Shown here: one piece after another, positions 1-10,657 of the stretch
Layout: each line of letters opens with the position of its first letter
How positions within the stretch are numbered: position 1 is the first letter of the stretch
From: Gyromitra esculenta
Taxonomy: Eukaryota; Ascomycota; Pezizomycetes; Pezizales; Discinaceae
Reading direction: 5' to 3'
Assembly: GCA_038503075.1 (NCBI GenBank)
Contig: JBCAML010000010.1
Location: forward strand, 1,240,001-1,304,000
Length of the DNA stretch: 64,000 bases
The notes under the pieces: model-generated
What the model saw: the letters and a program-made list of their open reading frames with translations, nothing else
Databases searched by the model: none
What the model was told of the DNA's origin: nothing
Made by a program: the position numbers and the translations under genes

Positions 1-117
1 TTAACCTATATTAACCTATGTTAATCGATAGGGCCCCGGCGGGGCCCCGCCAGTTATTGCCTTGAAGGGACGGGGAGAAGACCAATATTTTCGCCCTGCC
101 CCATCAATGGTGCAGGG

Positions 118-521
118 TCTCATGGTTATGTTCCTTGTTAAGCTCTTCAGTATCCCTGAAGATGAGCAGTGCTACTTAAGTGAGGTTTCTAACACGTTTG
201 ACAGGTGTGATGTTTCTACAGGTCCTACGTAAGGGTCAATCTTAAGTGAGATAAGTGCAGCGAAGTGAACAGCAACAGCGAGGGCTCTGAGGTAGAACCA
301 AGGTAGTATTCGAACCATACAGAAGAAGATAAACTAGAACGTTGCTTAAAGAAAGAAGAAGATACAAAACAATCAAAAACCCATCCCTTAAATACCCCGC
401 TTTTGACATATGTAAACTCGTAACCAAACAACAACCGAACAACAAAGACATTATATTCCCTAACCGAAACCATTACTACCAACACAATAGCTTTGATCCA
501 TACTCGTTTCTATCCGTGAAA
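118..521 (+). mobile_element. Hairpin MITE, copy A (TYTCACGG family)
   Basis: A 404-bp copy of the recurrent small element of this window. It starts TCTCATGG and ends ATCCGTGAAA. Flanks CAGGG and CGGGG match at 4 of 5 bases, consistent with a slightly decayed 5-bp target duplication. The signature hairpin lies at 144-162, with stem TCTTCAG/CTGAAGA and loop TATCC. Both outer stem bases differ from the family consensus (C-G pair replaced by T-A) and pairing is kept. It encodes no plausible protein. Confidence 0.8.
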
Positions 522-569
522 CGGGGCAAGAGAGGTCCGCCCCACCCCGCCCCACCCCAAGACCTTTGC

Positions 570-985
570 TACGCGTCTCTATGGCAGGCAGCGAGCTGTC
601 GATATATGAGCTCTTTGGGCAGGCTATAGGGGGGTCAGGAGCGTGTCTATATGGCAGTCAGAGAGCAGTGTATATAGGAGATCGTAGGCGAGCTTTCAGG
701 GGGTCGGGAGCTCGTCTCTTTTGCAGACAGCAAGCAGTCGATATAGGAGCTTCCTAGGCGAGGTCTAGGGGGATAGGGAGGCGTCACTTTGGCAGTCAGC
801 GAGCTGTCGATATAGGAACTCTCCAGGCGGGCTCTGGGGGTGTCAGGAGCGCGTCTATATGGCAGTCAGCGAGGTCTCTATACAACTGCCTATATAGAGG
901 TTTCATAGGCGCGCTTTTGGAAGGAGGTCTATATGGCAGCCAATAGAGCAGCTTTCTAGGTGCTGATGTGGACGAGGAAGGAAGA
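570..985. repeat. About 69-bp tandem repeat, six units
   Basis: Six degenerate units can be aligned on a GGCAG/TGCAG anchor at 583, 653, 722, 791, 861 and 935, giving periods of 70, 69, 69, 70 and 74 bp. Units share a core of the type GTCAGCGAGCTGTCGATATAGG followed by a GGGGGTC-AGGAGCGCGTCT boundary. Short frames through it are not coding-like. It directly follows MITE copy A. Confidence 0.8.
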
Positions 986-1035
986 GTTCAGGGGTTGGAG
1001 CGAAGGGAGGCGTGACTAAATGCTCTAAGTTCCGT

Positions 1036-1282
1036 GGGTTAGGGTTCGCCTAAGGCTTTTTACACTCCCGGAAGACGGAGGATGAGAGGCTTCCTCCGGG
1101 AAGAAAATGCTTCTGCAGAGAGGTTCTATATTCTCCGGGAGGAGAAAGCTTTTGCAGAGAGCTGCCAAATTCTCCGGGAAGAGAGGTTTGCACTCCTGCT
1201 TCTCCAGGAGCTCAGGGAGGAAAACGTCTCCCGGGGAGACATGCCTGATCTCCAGGAGGCATAATTTTTTTTGCTGATGAAA
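1036..1282 (+). repeat. CTCCGGGAG-rich repeat ending in TTTTTTGCTGATG
   Basis: Purine-rich degenerate units (CTCCGGGAAGAGAA, CTCCAGGAGCTCAGGGAGG) run up to a T tract followed by GCTGATG. The same CTCCAGGAG / TCAGGGAGGAAAA / T-tract / GCTGATG arrangement occurs at 23330-23570, so this is a dispersed repeat. GCTGATG after a T tract is also the right terminus of the TA-flanked element at 7643-9624. Confidence 0.6.
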
Positions 1283-1319
1283 TTTGTGCTTTATTATTCT
1301 ATGTTTTACTAATTTCTAG

Positions 1320-1544
1320 CCAGGCAATTCCCCGGATTGCAATCCTATCAAAAATGTATGGCAGATCATGAAAGACAAAATTGGACGCCGAGTACCTCGT
1401 CCCACAACAAATCCCACCTTGCGCATTGCGATTCAAGAAGAGTGGGATGCAATCACAAATGAGGAGATTGCTGCTATGGTTGACTCTATGCCTGAACGTG
1501 TTGCAGCTGTTGTAGCTATTGAGGGTGGACACACCCGCTATTAA
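1320..1544 (+). pseudogene. Tc1/mariner transposase, C-terminal fragment
   Basis: An open stretch of 74 codons with no upstream catalytic portion in frame. It begins with PGNSPDCNPIKNVW, the hallmark block before the third acidic residue of Tc1/mariner (DDE_3) transposases; the usual form is SPDLNPIENVW. Here the catalytic E position reads K (NPIKNVW), a G-to-A type change. The tail (MKDKIGRR, EEWDAI, MVDSMPERV) also fits the family and ends at TAA 1542-1544. About 260 N-terminal residues are missing, so it is inactive. Confidence 0.8.
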
Positions 1545-2910
1545 AATTGATTTTGGAGGAAATGATCGCAGTTGGAAATTGAACTCGGGTCTCTTTTTTT
1601 GTTTTCTCATATTGCATGTTGCTCTTTTATTTCCATTTTACTAGCAGAACTTGAACTTGAAAGGTCACGGTCTAGGTACCGGTGGAGAGTAAAGCAATCT
1701 GTACTCTCAGCCTAAGGGATCTCTCACGATGTTTAGCTATATCACAAAATTTCACTCGCTAATCTCATATGCCGACCCATGTCTGTTCGGTCACTTCATG
1801 CCTGAGTCTTGTATTACTACTCGCTGCTGCCCCACACGTCAGCGGCGCCTGCGTGCACCTGGTACCGAAAACACCATGAGATTACGAGCAAGCGGAGCAA
1901 GAGGCTGTCAGACCTCTGATTGGCTAGTTCATCCCGCACGATGGTGGTGTGAAGGATGTCTCCATCACTTATCCCTACACCCTTAGTAGTACCTTCTCGA
2001 TTTGGCTAGGCACCAGACTATCAGCTAAGCGATAGAACCCCTTGCTAAGCGAGATTGCTAGTTAGTAAAGAAATTCAGTACTCTACCCTGCCTGCTATCA
2101 TGAGTTGCCTCATCGAGTAAACGTGCTTGTGACGAGAGTAAAATTGGGTAACAACCAAATCTACATTTCGGAGGCTGCAACCTACGGAATTTAACACCGA
2201 CAACTATAAATTACAGACTAATGCGTAGATAGAACAGCTGTAAAACAAACACCAGTGGTAAGTTGATTGGGCTGGGAAATTGTGTTGCTAACGGGGTGTG
2301 GTTGCTGCCGAGGTTTACCCACACCGCAAATTTTATTTTTCAGCAAGTACAAATCCACACTCCCGGCTTCTTTTCCTGGGAGACAAGCAACAACAGTTGT
2401 GAGAGCAATAGTTAATCGGGTTCATTTGTGATTGAACAGGGGCCATTCAATTGCTCTGGATAATTATCTTCTTCCGAAATTAAACTTTGTTTTGTTTGAG
2501 GTATACTCCCTGTCCGTACTCACCTGGATATTGAAGGTACCAGCTTATTGAATTGACTACACCTGGCTACCTTCTAGTTTTGGAAATCTGCGTCGAACTT
2601 AGCCGACAGATCTTGCAGCAGCTCATCACATCTCCTGGTACATGCGCCGGCATCTCGTCTCGATCCCTGAAAGCCATCATGTCCATCATAAATGCTGTCT
2701 CAGCACTGGTTCCCCTTTCTCTCCTCTCCCCTTTGTCAACAACATCATTCTTTCCTTCTTTCCCCTCTCCCCTGCTCTTGCGCCATCACTCACTCCTTTG
2801 TGACCGCACGTACATTCTTTCATAACAATCACACGATTCAAGTATTCTTCCCCTCGAAAACAGCCATCACCCGCCACTACCAACTTTAATCCTATCACTA
2901 AGTAGGTAAC
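1545..2910. other. Gene-free stretch upstream of the GPI-protein gene
   Basis: No frame has convincing coding character. 1690-2100 has LTR-like texture but I found no matching second copy in the window. The 300 bp before 2911 are CT-rich (2700-2790), as is common in fungal promoters, and presumably hold the promoter and 5' leader of the 2911 gene. No clear TATA box is positioned for it. Confidence 0.4.
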
Positions 2911-3825
2911 ATGCGCTTTACTCATCTTCTTGCATTGGCATTTTGTGCATTGCCGTCCCTCATACTCGCGCAAGCTACTGGAACGACGTCCCATCCAACT
3001 TCAAACCCTACTGGAAGTGCTACCAATGGCAATCAGAATCCAATTTCATACCCTCTTGGCGGCACCCTCAAAGCAGGTCTTCCGGTCACTATCGCCTGGT
3101 GAGTGGATGTCAAAAAGTTTAAGTTGGAACCCGCTCTGCTGGTGTCACTGACACCTCGATATTTAGGAAACCCACATTCGGCGACTCTGTGAACCTCTTT
3201 TTGAGGCAGGGAAAGGAAACCGATTTGGATGAAATTGGGAACATTGCGAGTAAGTTCCACGTTTTATCATTTTCCAAATCAGGTCGACTACGCATGCTCG
3301 TCCCAGAATAAATCGCGGACAGACCAAGAATGAATATTATCCCCAACCCTTTATTGCTGCTTACTCACACATTTAATAGCCGGAATCCCAAATTCTGGAT
3401 CTTTCGTGTGGTTGATTCCAGAATCAACCATAACAGGAAATGATTACTCTATCCAGATCATATCCGGTACAGAATCTAATTACTCGCCCCTGTTCGGTAT
3501 TGAGTCTGAGGTTACTTCCTCCTCCTCCTCCTCCTCCTCCTCGGCTTCGACCACGGTCTCAAGTACGGAAATTTCAACTTCAACACTGGAATCTAGTGCA
3601 ACAACCGCAACTTCTCTCGCCTCTACTTCTATCTCCCCTTCCAGCACGGGATCGTTCAACTCCTCCTCTACTACAATGCGCATTAGTATACTACCAAATC
3701 CTGCTGCTACGTCCACTTCTGCTCCCGGCACAGATCAAGTTACCAGCATCAACACTGGAGCGATTATTTCGGTTTCCTTCCCATTGATATTCGCCCTTAT
3801 TGCTAGTCTGGTTTATCTAAGCTAG
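2911..3825 (+). CDS. Ser/Thr-rich GPI-anchored cell-wall protein (KRE9/KNH1-like domain)
   Basis: Model: exons 2911-3098, 3167-3249 and 3380-3825; introns of 68 and 130 bp with GTGAGT..TTTAG and GTAAGT..AATAG; 717 nt in total, 238 residues, phases consistent. Residues 1-20 are a signal peptide (MRFTHLLALAFCALPSLILA). Residues about 45-125 match the Ser-Thr-rich GPI-anchored membrane family (Pfam PF10342): GGTLKAGLPVTIAW, then SVNLFLRQG, GNIA, NSGSFVWLIPES and GNDYSIQI. A Ser/Thr linker with an S10 run follows. The tail is hydrophobic (IISVSFPLIFALIASLVYL) with no charged residues after it, as expected of a GPI-attachment signal. Inferred location is plasma membrane or wall; relatives affect beta-1,6-glucan. 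The frame is intact and this is one of two clear host genes. Confidence 0.88.
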
Positions 3826-5478
3826 AATCTATGTATCGGTCTGATCACATTCAAGACAGGCGTGGTCTTGATATCGACGTTTTGATTGTGCGATTGCCTA
3901 CTGTTCCCATGTCGACATGCATTTATCGCAACTACATTAATGATGTGGCCGCGATTACTAACCCAGTTCACGAAAGTAGTTTTTTCATGTATGAGCTTCC
4001 TGGTGGACTATCTCGGTGGTTTCGTTTACATAGCTGTGTTTCGCTTGGCTGATTTCGTATTTAATACCTGCTTCCTTGTTGGTCTATATCTTCATGTACG
4101 TTTAATTGAATGTTGGGAATAAGTATTGGGGACTTGAATTGAGGAATTTATTGAGTCGATTTGGCATGTGATTCTGCCTTTGTAATGTGATCTAACACTG
4201 CTACCGTGGTACCTGAGCTGTACCGAGCGGGTCTGGGTGGCAGGAATTAATCCTGGATTGGTCAAAGACGAACTGGGGCTCAATTACGACCAGTAGATGG
4301 ATGCTAAAATCCGCCTGAAAGGTAAATTTTCCGGTCGTAACTGAACCCCTATGATTCTGCGACCAACCCAGAATTAATTACGGTTACCCAGCCCCGTTCG
4401 GTACTGCTGAGATATTGCAGTATGAGAATTTAGAGTACCTGCATTAAATTTAGTCTATTGTCTGAAAAGATGGTGAAACCATTGGCTGCTCCGTGCTCAA
4501 ATTTCGAGTGGTCGCGCTTAACGTATAAAACTTGTTAAACATAATAAGAACAAAGTTAGGGTGCACACTCGCCCTGGGCAACCCAGCGCTAATTCCGGTC
4601 TGTACTTTCTTTCCCCTTTGGGGTTCTTCAGATTACAGTGGGGTCTCGATAGTAGCATATTACTAGCAGAAAGAAAAAGTTCGTAAGGTTTGTAAACCTA
4701 GGTAGAAACCAAGATCACACCTCATACACAGAACTTCAACCCCACACCATCAACAGCGTCATATCATCCCCCCCAAACATCATCTTTATCTGCCTCAGTC
4801 ACTATAAAGAAATATTTAATTATGCAATTTTGTTGTGTTGGTTACTATGGAAGTGCTGATGTCATAATCTGCGAATTCAAGGCAGAGGCGCGCTAGTAGT
4901 ATTAGTTGCTAGCTGAGTCTACCTATTTTACAAAGGGAAAACGTATAGGATACCATGTTTCTGATGAATTTGTATGTCCAATACCACAACTACTTCGCTT
5001 CGACCATGTCTACCACAACTAAACCTATACCATCAGCTGCTTACCCCATTTAGGCCACCTAGCTAGGCAAAGAAAACCTCGGATTTGAAGTAATAAAATC
5101 ACGGAAAATCGGGTGCTGTTGTATTTTTCTCTTAATATTCTTAAATAAAATAGATTGTGATAAAGAGGGTTTTTAGGTATGAATTTTACATAGTGTAGGT
5201 AGCAGTGTTGTGGTGGGTAGGTGGGCGCGATCAGAACAAAGTAGTTGTGGTATCCGACATACAAACTCATAGAAACATAGTATCCCAAATGTTTCCCCTT
5301 TTACGAACGATTTTTTTAGCTGTAGAGTGCTTTGGCCAACCCCACAATTAAAATGCATGTTCAAAATATGAATTCTTGGCCTAACCACTATATGAAAATC
5401 CGTCAAGAATTTATATTTTAAGCTCTAATTTTGGTTGCAAAACAGTGGACAAAATAATATATTATAGGTAATGACATA
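3826..5478. other. Gene-free stretch after the GPI-protein gene
   Basis: I find no supported gene. It is AT-rich with many stops in all frames, apart from the long inverted repeat at 4215-4409 (listed separately). The first ~250 bp are presumably the 3' untranslated region of the preceding gene. Confidence 0.4.
4215..4409. repeat. Long imperfect inverted repeat (77-bp arms, 41-bp loop)
   Basis: 4215-4291 and the reverse complement of 4333-4409 align over 77 bases without gaps at roughly three quarters identity. Shared blocks include GTACCGA, CTGGGT, AATTAAT, TTGGTC and TTACGACC. Many mismatches are C/T or G/A. It would fold as one long hairpin. It may be a foldback element or the core of a small transposon. 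No target duplication was recognised and no second copy was seen in the window. Confidence 0.8.
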
Positions 5479-5492
5479 CAATGATAAATGTA

Positions 5493-7484
5493 CATCTTCC
5501 GTCCCCACTACAACCTCTTCGATTGAAAGTTCGCCACCACCTTTTGCGTTGCAGCGGTGTTACACACAGCCAAAAGTCTCTAACACTTCCGCTTCATTTC
5601 ATTACCCCACTCACAAAAACAAGTTGGATCCTTGTTTTAACAACACCACTCCGATCGCATGTCTTCAGAAGACACAGCAAGAATCTTTACACCTTTCTTC
5701 CCCTCCCTCCAAAGAGGTGAAGCCTCTACCACTCCTGCTTCCTCCGCAACTGCCATTGCGGAACCAAGAACTCCCTCACCATCAAAACGGCAGAGAGCTG
5801 ACACCTCTCCTCCATCACCACCTGTCTTTTCCCACCCCACTAATTTGATTTCTATGATGCAAAATAAGGACAACGGGATCACAGGAGCCCCCATGACCCT
5901 CAAGACAGTTAGTCAGTTCCTCACAAAGGCTGACGAACTGAACCTCATCCACTTCACCTCCCTCCTTAACATGATACAGCATCTACAAAGCGAGGTCACC
6001 CTACTGAAAGAGGCTGCTAAGAGTCCAGTACCTCTCCCAGACATGTTTCCAGAGTCTCCAACTCTGAGCAAACAAGAGTGCATGCACCTTCTCACAGTAG
6101 GGAAAGCAGCGCCCCCTGCACCACCTGCACCACCTAGTGCTCCTGCTGCTCCTGCTCCTGCTGCTGCAATTCCCGCTCCTCCTGCCCCAAAGCCTTTGCA
6201 ATGGGCCCAGGTGGCCGCCAGCAAACCCAAGAGAAAGCCCTAACCAGTAAAGGCCAAACAGGCTGCAAACGCTCCTGCCCCTAAGACTTCATCTTCCTCT
6301 CCCTCAACATCTCCCACCATGCGCGCTCATCGTTTGATTGTCAAACGCGATGGCACTCCCCTTTCTCAATGGTCACCCACCGATCTCAGAGATAAATTTA
6401 ACTCTGCCATTGGTTCCATCACCATCCAGTCTGTGGCAATAGACACACATTCCCAGAATGTGTCGTTGACGGTCATGAACAACATGTTTGCCAACACCCA
6501 TTACAGGAAAGTTGGCCAATTTCTCCACCTAATCCCAGGAGCTCGCTCCCTACACCTTGACGAACCATTGCACCAACTTGTTGTACATGGTATTCCCACT
6601 TCTATGGAGCCCTCTGCCAGTCAGCAAGAACTCTGCAATTTCAACCCTGGCCTCATTATTGATATCCCCCCCTGATGGCTCACTCTACCTTAAAAACGAA
6701 GAGGAAAAACAGTTTCCTCAATTGTTATCACACTCTCTGGCCCCAAAGCTAATGAGATCGCCAACCGCACTCGCTTATCTGCCTTCTCTACCACTGTTAG
6801 ATCCGAATGCAAACTCCGCTTCGGACCCTCCACCCAGTGTTCCCAATGCCACAAATTTGGACACCACACAAACAAATGCCCCAATCAACCATGCTGTTGC
6901 TGCTGTGTTGGACTCCATCCCACTGCAGCTCATAGCTGCCCCACACTCTTTTGCTCAACTAAAGGCCGCCCCTGCTCTCACACTCTTGTCAAGTGTGTTA
7001 ACTGTGATGGACCCCATGAGTCACACCTGAACAGCTGCCCATCACGCCCTTCAAAGGCTTCACCGCCCCCTCCAGCAGATGATCAGATGGACCTTTAGAT
7101 CACTTCACTTATACTTGTTCAACCCCAACTAACTTTGATTGGAACCTTCTCCTGGCTGCTCTTTACTTCCATTGCGGCTTTACTGTGGACTTACTTCTAC
7201 TGTTTCTCATTGTTTCTTTGGTTGTTGTTTACAAGTCCCTTTACTCTCTAGGCATTCGCTGTCAATTTTTCCTGCACTGTTAAGTCGCCTATCGCAGGAA
7301 CATCTTCTTGTTCTGTCGGAAGTACTTGGTTCGCTTTTCCTTTGTGTTCTCTCTTGTTACCCAGGTGGATAAGGGTGTTTATTTGGTGGGGATAGGTTTT
7401 TTGACTTCATAACCTTTGTGTTGCATAAGCGATTTTGTACCTAGAAACAACACTCAAATGATTTAAACAAAAAAAAAAAAAAAA
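5493..7484 (+). mobile_element. LINE-derived ORF1-only element, copy L1
   Basis: A complete 2.0-kb insertion: a 5' end of the type CATCYTCCGTCCCC, one ORF1-like gene, a short untranslated tail and a poly(A) tract ending at 7484. The flanking direct repeats are CAATGATAAATGTA (5479-5492) and CAATAATAAATGTA (7485-7498), a 14-bp target duplication with one mismatch. Copies L4 and L5 have the same 5' end and organisation and also lack a reverse transcriptase. This is therefore a non-autonomous family, probably mobilised by a LINE such as that at 28537. Confidence 0.87.
5659..7098 (+). pseudogene. LINE ORF1-like protein with CCHC zinc knuckles (decayed)
   Basis: The frame starts MSSEDTARIFTPF. 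The N-terminal part is Pro/Ala-rich and low-complexity (about residues 140-190). It is followed by a conserved block (SITIQSVAIDTHSQNVSL, HYRKVGQFLH, LVVHGIPTSM) suggestive of an RNA-binding fold, then a C-terminal string of zinc knuckles (CSQCHKFGHHTNKC is CX2CX4HX4C) and an end at DDQMDL. In-frame stops break it: TAA after KRKP (CAA in sister copy L4) and TGA in the PPRW motif (AGA in sister copies). Expected role is coating the element RNA; no catalytic domain is present. Confidence 0.75.
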
Positions 7485-7681
7485 CAATAATAAATGTATG
7501 GCAAATTGGAGCCACAATTTTTCTCCCTGGAAGAATATCTTGCCACTAGGATACGATGACTCACTCTGTAGGACTAGTCCATTTTAGGGCACAGGCAATC
7601 TCAGCGAAGTATTAGATAACAATATAGACACTTGTAACAGTACATCAGCAAAAAAAGTGATTGTCGCCCTGTCCGCCTGAT

Positions 7682-8132
7682 TCTCAAGGAGCGAGATCTT
7701 GTCAAGCCCTTTGGTATCCCCAAAGGTGAGCAGTGCTACTTGAGCGAGAACTAGCGACAGGAGTTTGGGCGACAATTCCACAGGCTCTACGGTAGAAAGG
7801 AGTTATGATGACTCCGACAGTGAAACTACGTAGATGTAGTGGCGTGATAGAAAGAGAGGTATCACGGTAGCGACAAAGGATTATGTAGGAATCCTGACTT
7901 GTATTGTAGGGTACAAGTAGAGTGGCAATAGAAGACGTTGCTTAAAGAGAAAAGAGAGAAAAGTACAAAGAGGGGAAAACCCTTCGCTTATATAGCCATA
8001 TTCCATCTCCTCGATGACACACGCATGACTCATTATACTAAAAACCAAAGAAAACATAACGAACAAACAATGAAAATGAATTAGCCGAACACCCATACAA
8101 CCAACCTTGCGACACAACAACCATCCATGAAA
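7682..8132 (+). mobile_element. Hairpin MITE, diverged copy B
   Basis: This 451-bp copy starts TCTCAAGG and ends CCATGAAA, with a perfect 5-bp duplication CTGAT at 7677-7681 and 8133-8137. It keeps the family signature TGAGCAGTGCTACTT. The first hairpin is CCTTTGG-TATC-CCCAAAGG, with two paired substitutions relative to the consensus CCTTCAG/CTGAAGG. The uninterrupted target is visible in the paralogous repeat at 26212-26216. Confidence 0.82.
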
Positions 8133-8225
8133 CTGATGCATCCGGAGGCTTGGGCGGTTGGGGTGGAATGTTACCCTTCAGGTGTAGATTTTTTTCGCCC
8201 AGTGCCTGGGCGCCGACATCCTAGG

Positions 8226-8637
8226 TTTCACGGATTAACATTGGGTATTGGGTCAAGGATCAGTTAGATGGTTGCGACGGATTAAGGGTTTTGTTATAAT
8301 GTCTTTGTGTTTTGGTTGTTGTTGGGTATTGGCTGTTGTACGGGAAAGCAGAGTATTTAAGCGATGGATTTCGTTCGTTCTTTGTTCTCTTCTTCTTTTC
8401 TCCTTAAGCAATGTGCTGATTATCTTCTTCGGTGTTTGTTAGAATACTATCTCGATTCTACCTCAGAATCCTCACTGTCACTGTCCTCCCTCGATGCACT
8501 TATCTCGTCTTCAGATAGAACCCCGCCGTAGAACCTGTAGAAACTTTGCATTCCTTAAGCGTGTTTGTACCTCGCTTAAGTAGCACTGCTCACCTTCAGG
8601 GATACTGAAGGGCTGAACGAGGGACTGAACCGTGAGA
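8226..8637 (-). mobile_element. Hairpin MITE, copy C
   Basis: A 412-bp copy in reverse orientation, from TTTCACGGAT to CCGTGAGA, flanked by a perfect CTAGG duplication (8221-8225 and 8638-8642). It retains the hairpin CTTCAG-GGATA-CTGAAG near 8606-8622 and the GATTCT-ACCTC-AGAATC hairpin near 8455-8471. It sits inside the TA-flanked element; the matching unoccupied position is near 26122-26128. Confidence 0.87.
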
Positions 8638-8892
8638 CTAGGGGTCCGCTTCTCTGAGTGTCACTTTCTCGTTTTTGGTAAAGAACGCTTCCAGGCAATG
8701 CCTCCCAAAAGCTTGCTCGCCTAGTAGAAGTGTAGAATTATTGACAAGCTCGTCAGAAGTCAATGGCGCCTGCAGGCTGGGGGAAAGCATAAGGAACTTG
8801 GCACTGTTTAGAGCTTCGGTTGTGTACTATATATCCCTCTATTGATTTATATACCAATCTATCTATATCTATATTCATACATATTTAAGCTA

Positions 8893-9205
8893 TGGGGGGG
8901 CGCAGAAGCAGGCAGGAAAGCAGGCAGGAAACAGGCCCCAAAGCTGGGAGGAAACAGGCTCCAAGTCAGGCAGGAAAGCTAGCAGGAACCAGGCTCAGGA
9001 GCAGCTAAGAAACAGGCCCCAAGTCAGGCTCGGAAACAACTAGGAAACAGCCAGGAAACATGCGCCTAAGCAAGCAGGAGAGCAGGCAGGAAACAGGCCC
9101 CAAAGCAGCTAGGAAACAGCCAGGAAACAGGCCCCAAGGCAGGCAGGAAGCAGGCTCGGAAGCAGGCTCGGAAGCAGCTAGAAAACCGGCAGGAAAGCAG
9201 TTGGA
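8893..9205. repeat. Minisatellite of (A/G)GGCAGGAAA-type units
   Basis: Degenerate short units (AGCAGGCAGGAAACAGGCCCCAA, interspersed with GCTAGGAAACAGCC) run for about 310 bp within the TA-flanked element. The reverse-complement array (TTTCCTGCCTGCTTTGGGGCC) occurs at 25676-25880 in the paralogous element. The last bases of the window (63983-64000) also read GGCAGGCAGGAAA. Confidence 0.85.
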
Positions 9206-9624
9206 GATTGGTGGGGGTCGAAAGCGTGGTCTGAAGTCAAAAACTTTGGGTACTAAAAAAATACAAGATGTTAGCAGTATTCGCCTATGGAAGAGAAAGG
9301 GTGAAGAATGGAAAGAATGAGAGGGGGATGACGTAGGTATGAAAGGAAGAGTGGAAGGGAGATCGGGAGGGGGGAATGAGGGATGGAATAGGTGGAGATT
9401 GCGGTGTCTTCGAGGCAGCGCCGCCTTGGGCAGTAGGGTAACTGTGGGTTAGGGTTCCAACTTTGCTGTTTTCGCGAGAATTCTCCAAGTCCCTAGGGTC
9501 AGGGTTTTAACTCAGCATTATTCGCGAAGTCAAAAAAAAATCGCTAGGTGCCCTGAGCTAAAGTTGTGCTGCGCACCTTCTGGGGGACAAGCTCTGTCCG
9601 GGCGGGATTTTTTTTTTGCTGATG

Positions 9625-10657
9625 TATTGTCACCTTCCTTGTATCCTACAATACACTGGCAAGCCTAGATTCCAGTAGTTTATACCTCACCCTGATTTAG
9701 AAACCCTCCGTACCATAAGACTTTCTCTTGAAGTTACCATGTTCAGAGTCACCTGTGCTTTTCATTGTGTGAGACCTGTGGAAACATCGCTCTGTTTTCG
9801 TGACTCTTTCTCGTCTAAGTAGCACTGTTCATACTTAAGGATATTAAGTAGCTTTGCGATAACCCGTTCCTTGTGAACAGGAGTGCTAGAAAAAGTACAC
9901 GAGGGAAAATTATATTCTGCTTTGATCACCCTGACTGTCCACTGCAAGGGGTGGACAAGGTGTCATTCTTTTTTTCCTGATGCAATTGGTTTCCCTTTTC
10001 AAGAGTATACTCATTTTTGCCTAGAAGTCTCTTTTTTCCCCTTGACATACTAAGATTGATGTGTAATACAGAGGCGAATAAGAACCAAATGATCATCACC
10101 ATTTTACTTGGTGTGAAAATTGATAGTTTGACCTGATTTTGATATTGAGGTTGATGGCTGTGTTGAATTAAACAGTATACTAATAGTAGGATTTGTGAGA
10201 TATTCGTTTGAAGGTAAAGACACTAACACCGGTTCTGAGACAGTAATTTTTTTTAGGTCTTCCATGTCGTCTTTTTGGTGGGTTAGAGTGGGCAACCATG
10301 TGAGAGTTTGATAAAGAAGTCATTACAGTATATAGAGAAAACTAACCTTCAGTAGTTGTGGAGTTGCTGTTTTTTGATTAAATGGTCACTTTTCAGCAGT
10401 TATATCCCTTCATGCGTAACAACCGATTTCTGGTTCCAAATTGAACCAGATTTTTGACATGAATTTTCAAGTTGCGATTAAAAATCAACCACTCCTCTTG
10501 ACCCCCCCTACATGTATGTGATATGATGAAGGGTGACCCAAATATGGCATATAAGATGGGTAGAAAATTCTACAAGCATTAAGTAAGGTTTAAAAGACCT
10601 TGAGTTTACCTGTAATTTCTCATACACATCCATTCCATTCTTCTACTATCTACCACA
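9625..10657. other. Gene-free stretch before the piggyBac remnant
   Basis: There is no supported gene. It contains a small fragment of the hairpin element (9797-9865) and another T-tract/CTGATG motif at 9966-9982. AT-rich sequence from 10000 to 10640 may be the 5' part of the piggyBac-type element that follows; I could not assign a terminal inverted repeat. Confidence 0.4.
9797..9865 (-). mobile_element. Hairpin MITE, short fragment D
   Basis: About 70 bp resemble the conserved end of the element in reverse orientation (TCGTCTAAGTAGCACTGTTCA, then a weakened ACTTAAGGATATTAAGT hairpin). Both termini are missing or unrecognisable, so this is an old remnant. Confidence 0.5.

Larger units (their letters stand above)
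7643..9624. mobile_element. TA-flanked inverted-repeat element (Tc1/mariner-type MITE) with nested insertions
   Basis: The left end reads TA then CATCAGCAAAAAAA (7643 on). The right end is its reverse complement, TTTTTTTTTTGCTGATG, then TA (9625-9626). Terminal inverted repeats beside a duplicated TA are typical of Tc1/mariner elements. The 1982-bp span contains two unrelated small elements (7682-8132 and 8226-8637) and a minisatellite (8893-9205). Without the nested pair and their duplications it is about 1.1 kb and codes for nothing recognisable. A second, incomplete copy lies in opposite orientation at 25676-26278. Confidence 0.75.

Noticed and set aside
31..50. GGGCCCCGGCGGGGCCCC palindrome
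   Set aside because: Isolated and short, with no T tract, flanking repeat or second copy; not enough to call a terminator or element end.
1268..1282. Hammerhead-ribozyme core suggested by CTGATGA
   Set aside because: The GAAA segment and closing helices are missing, and the other copies read CTGATGT.
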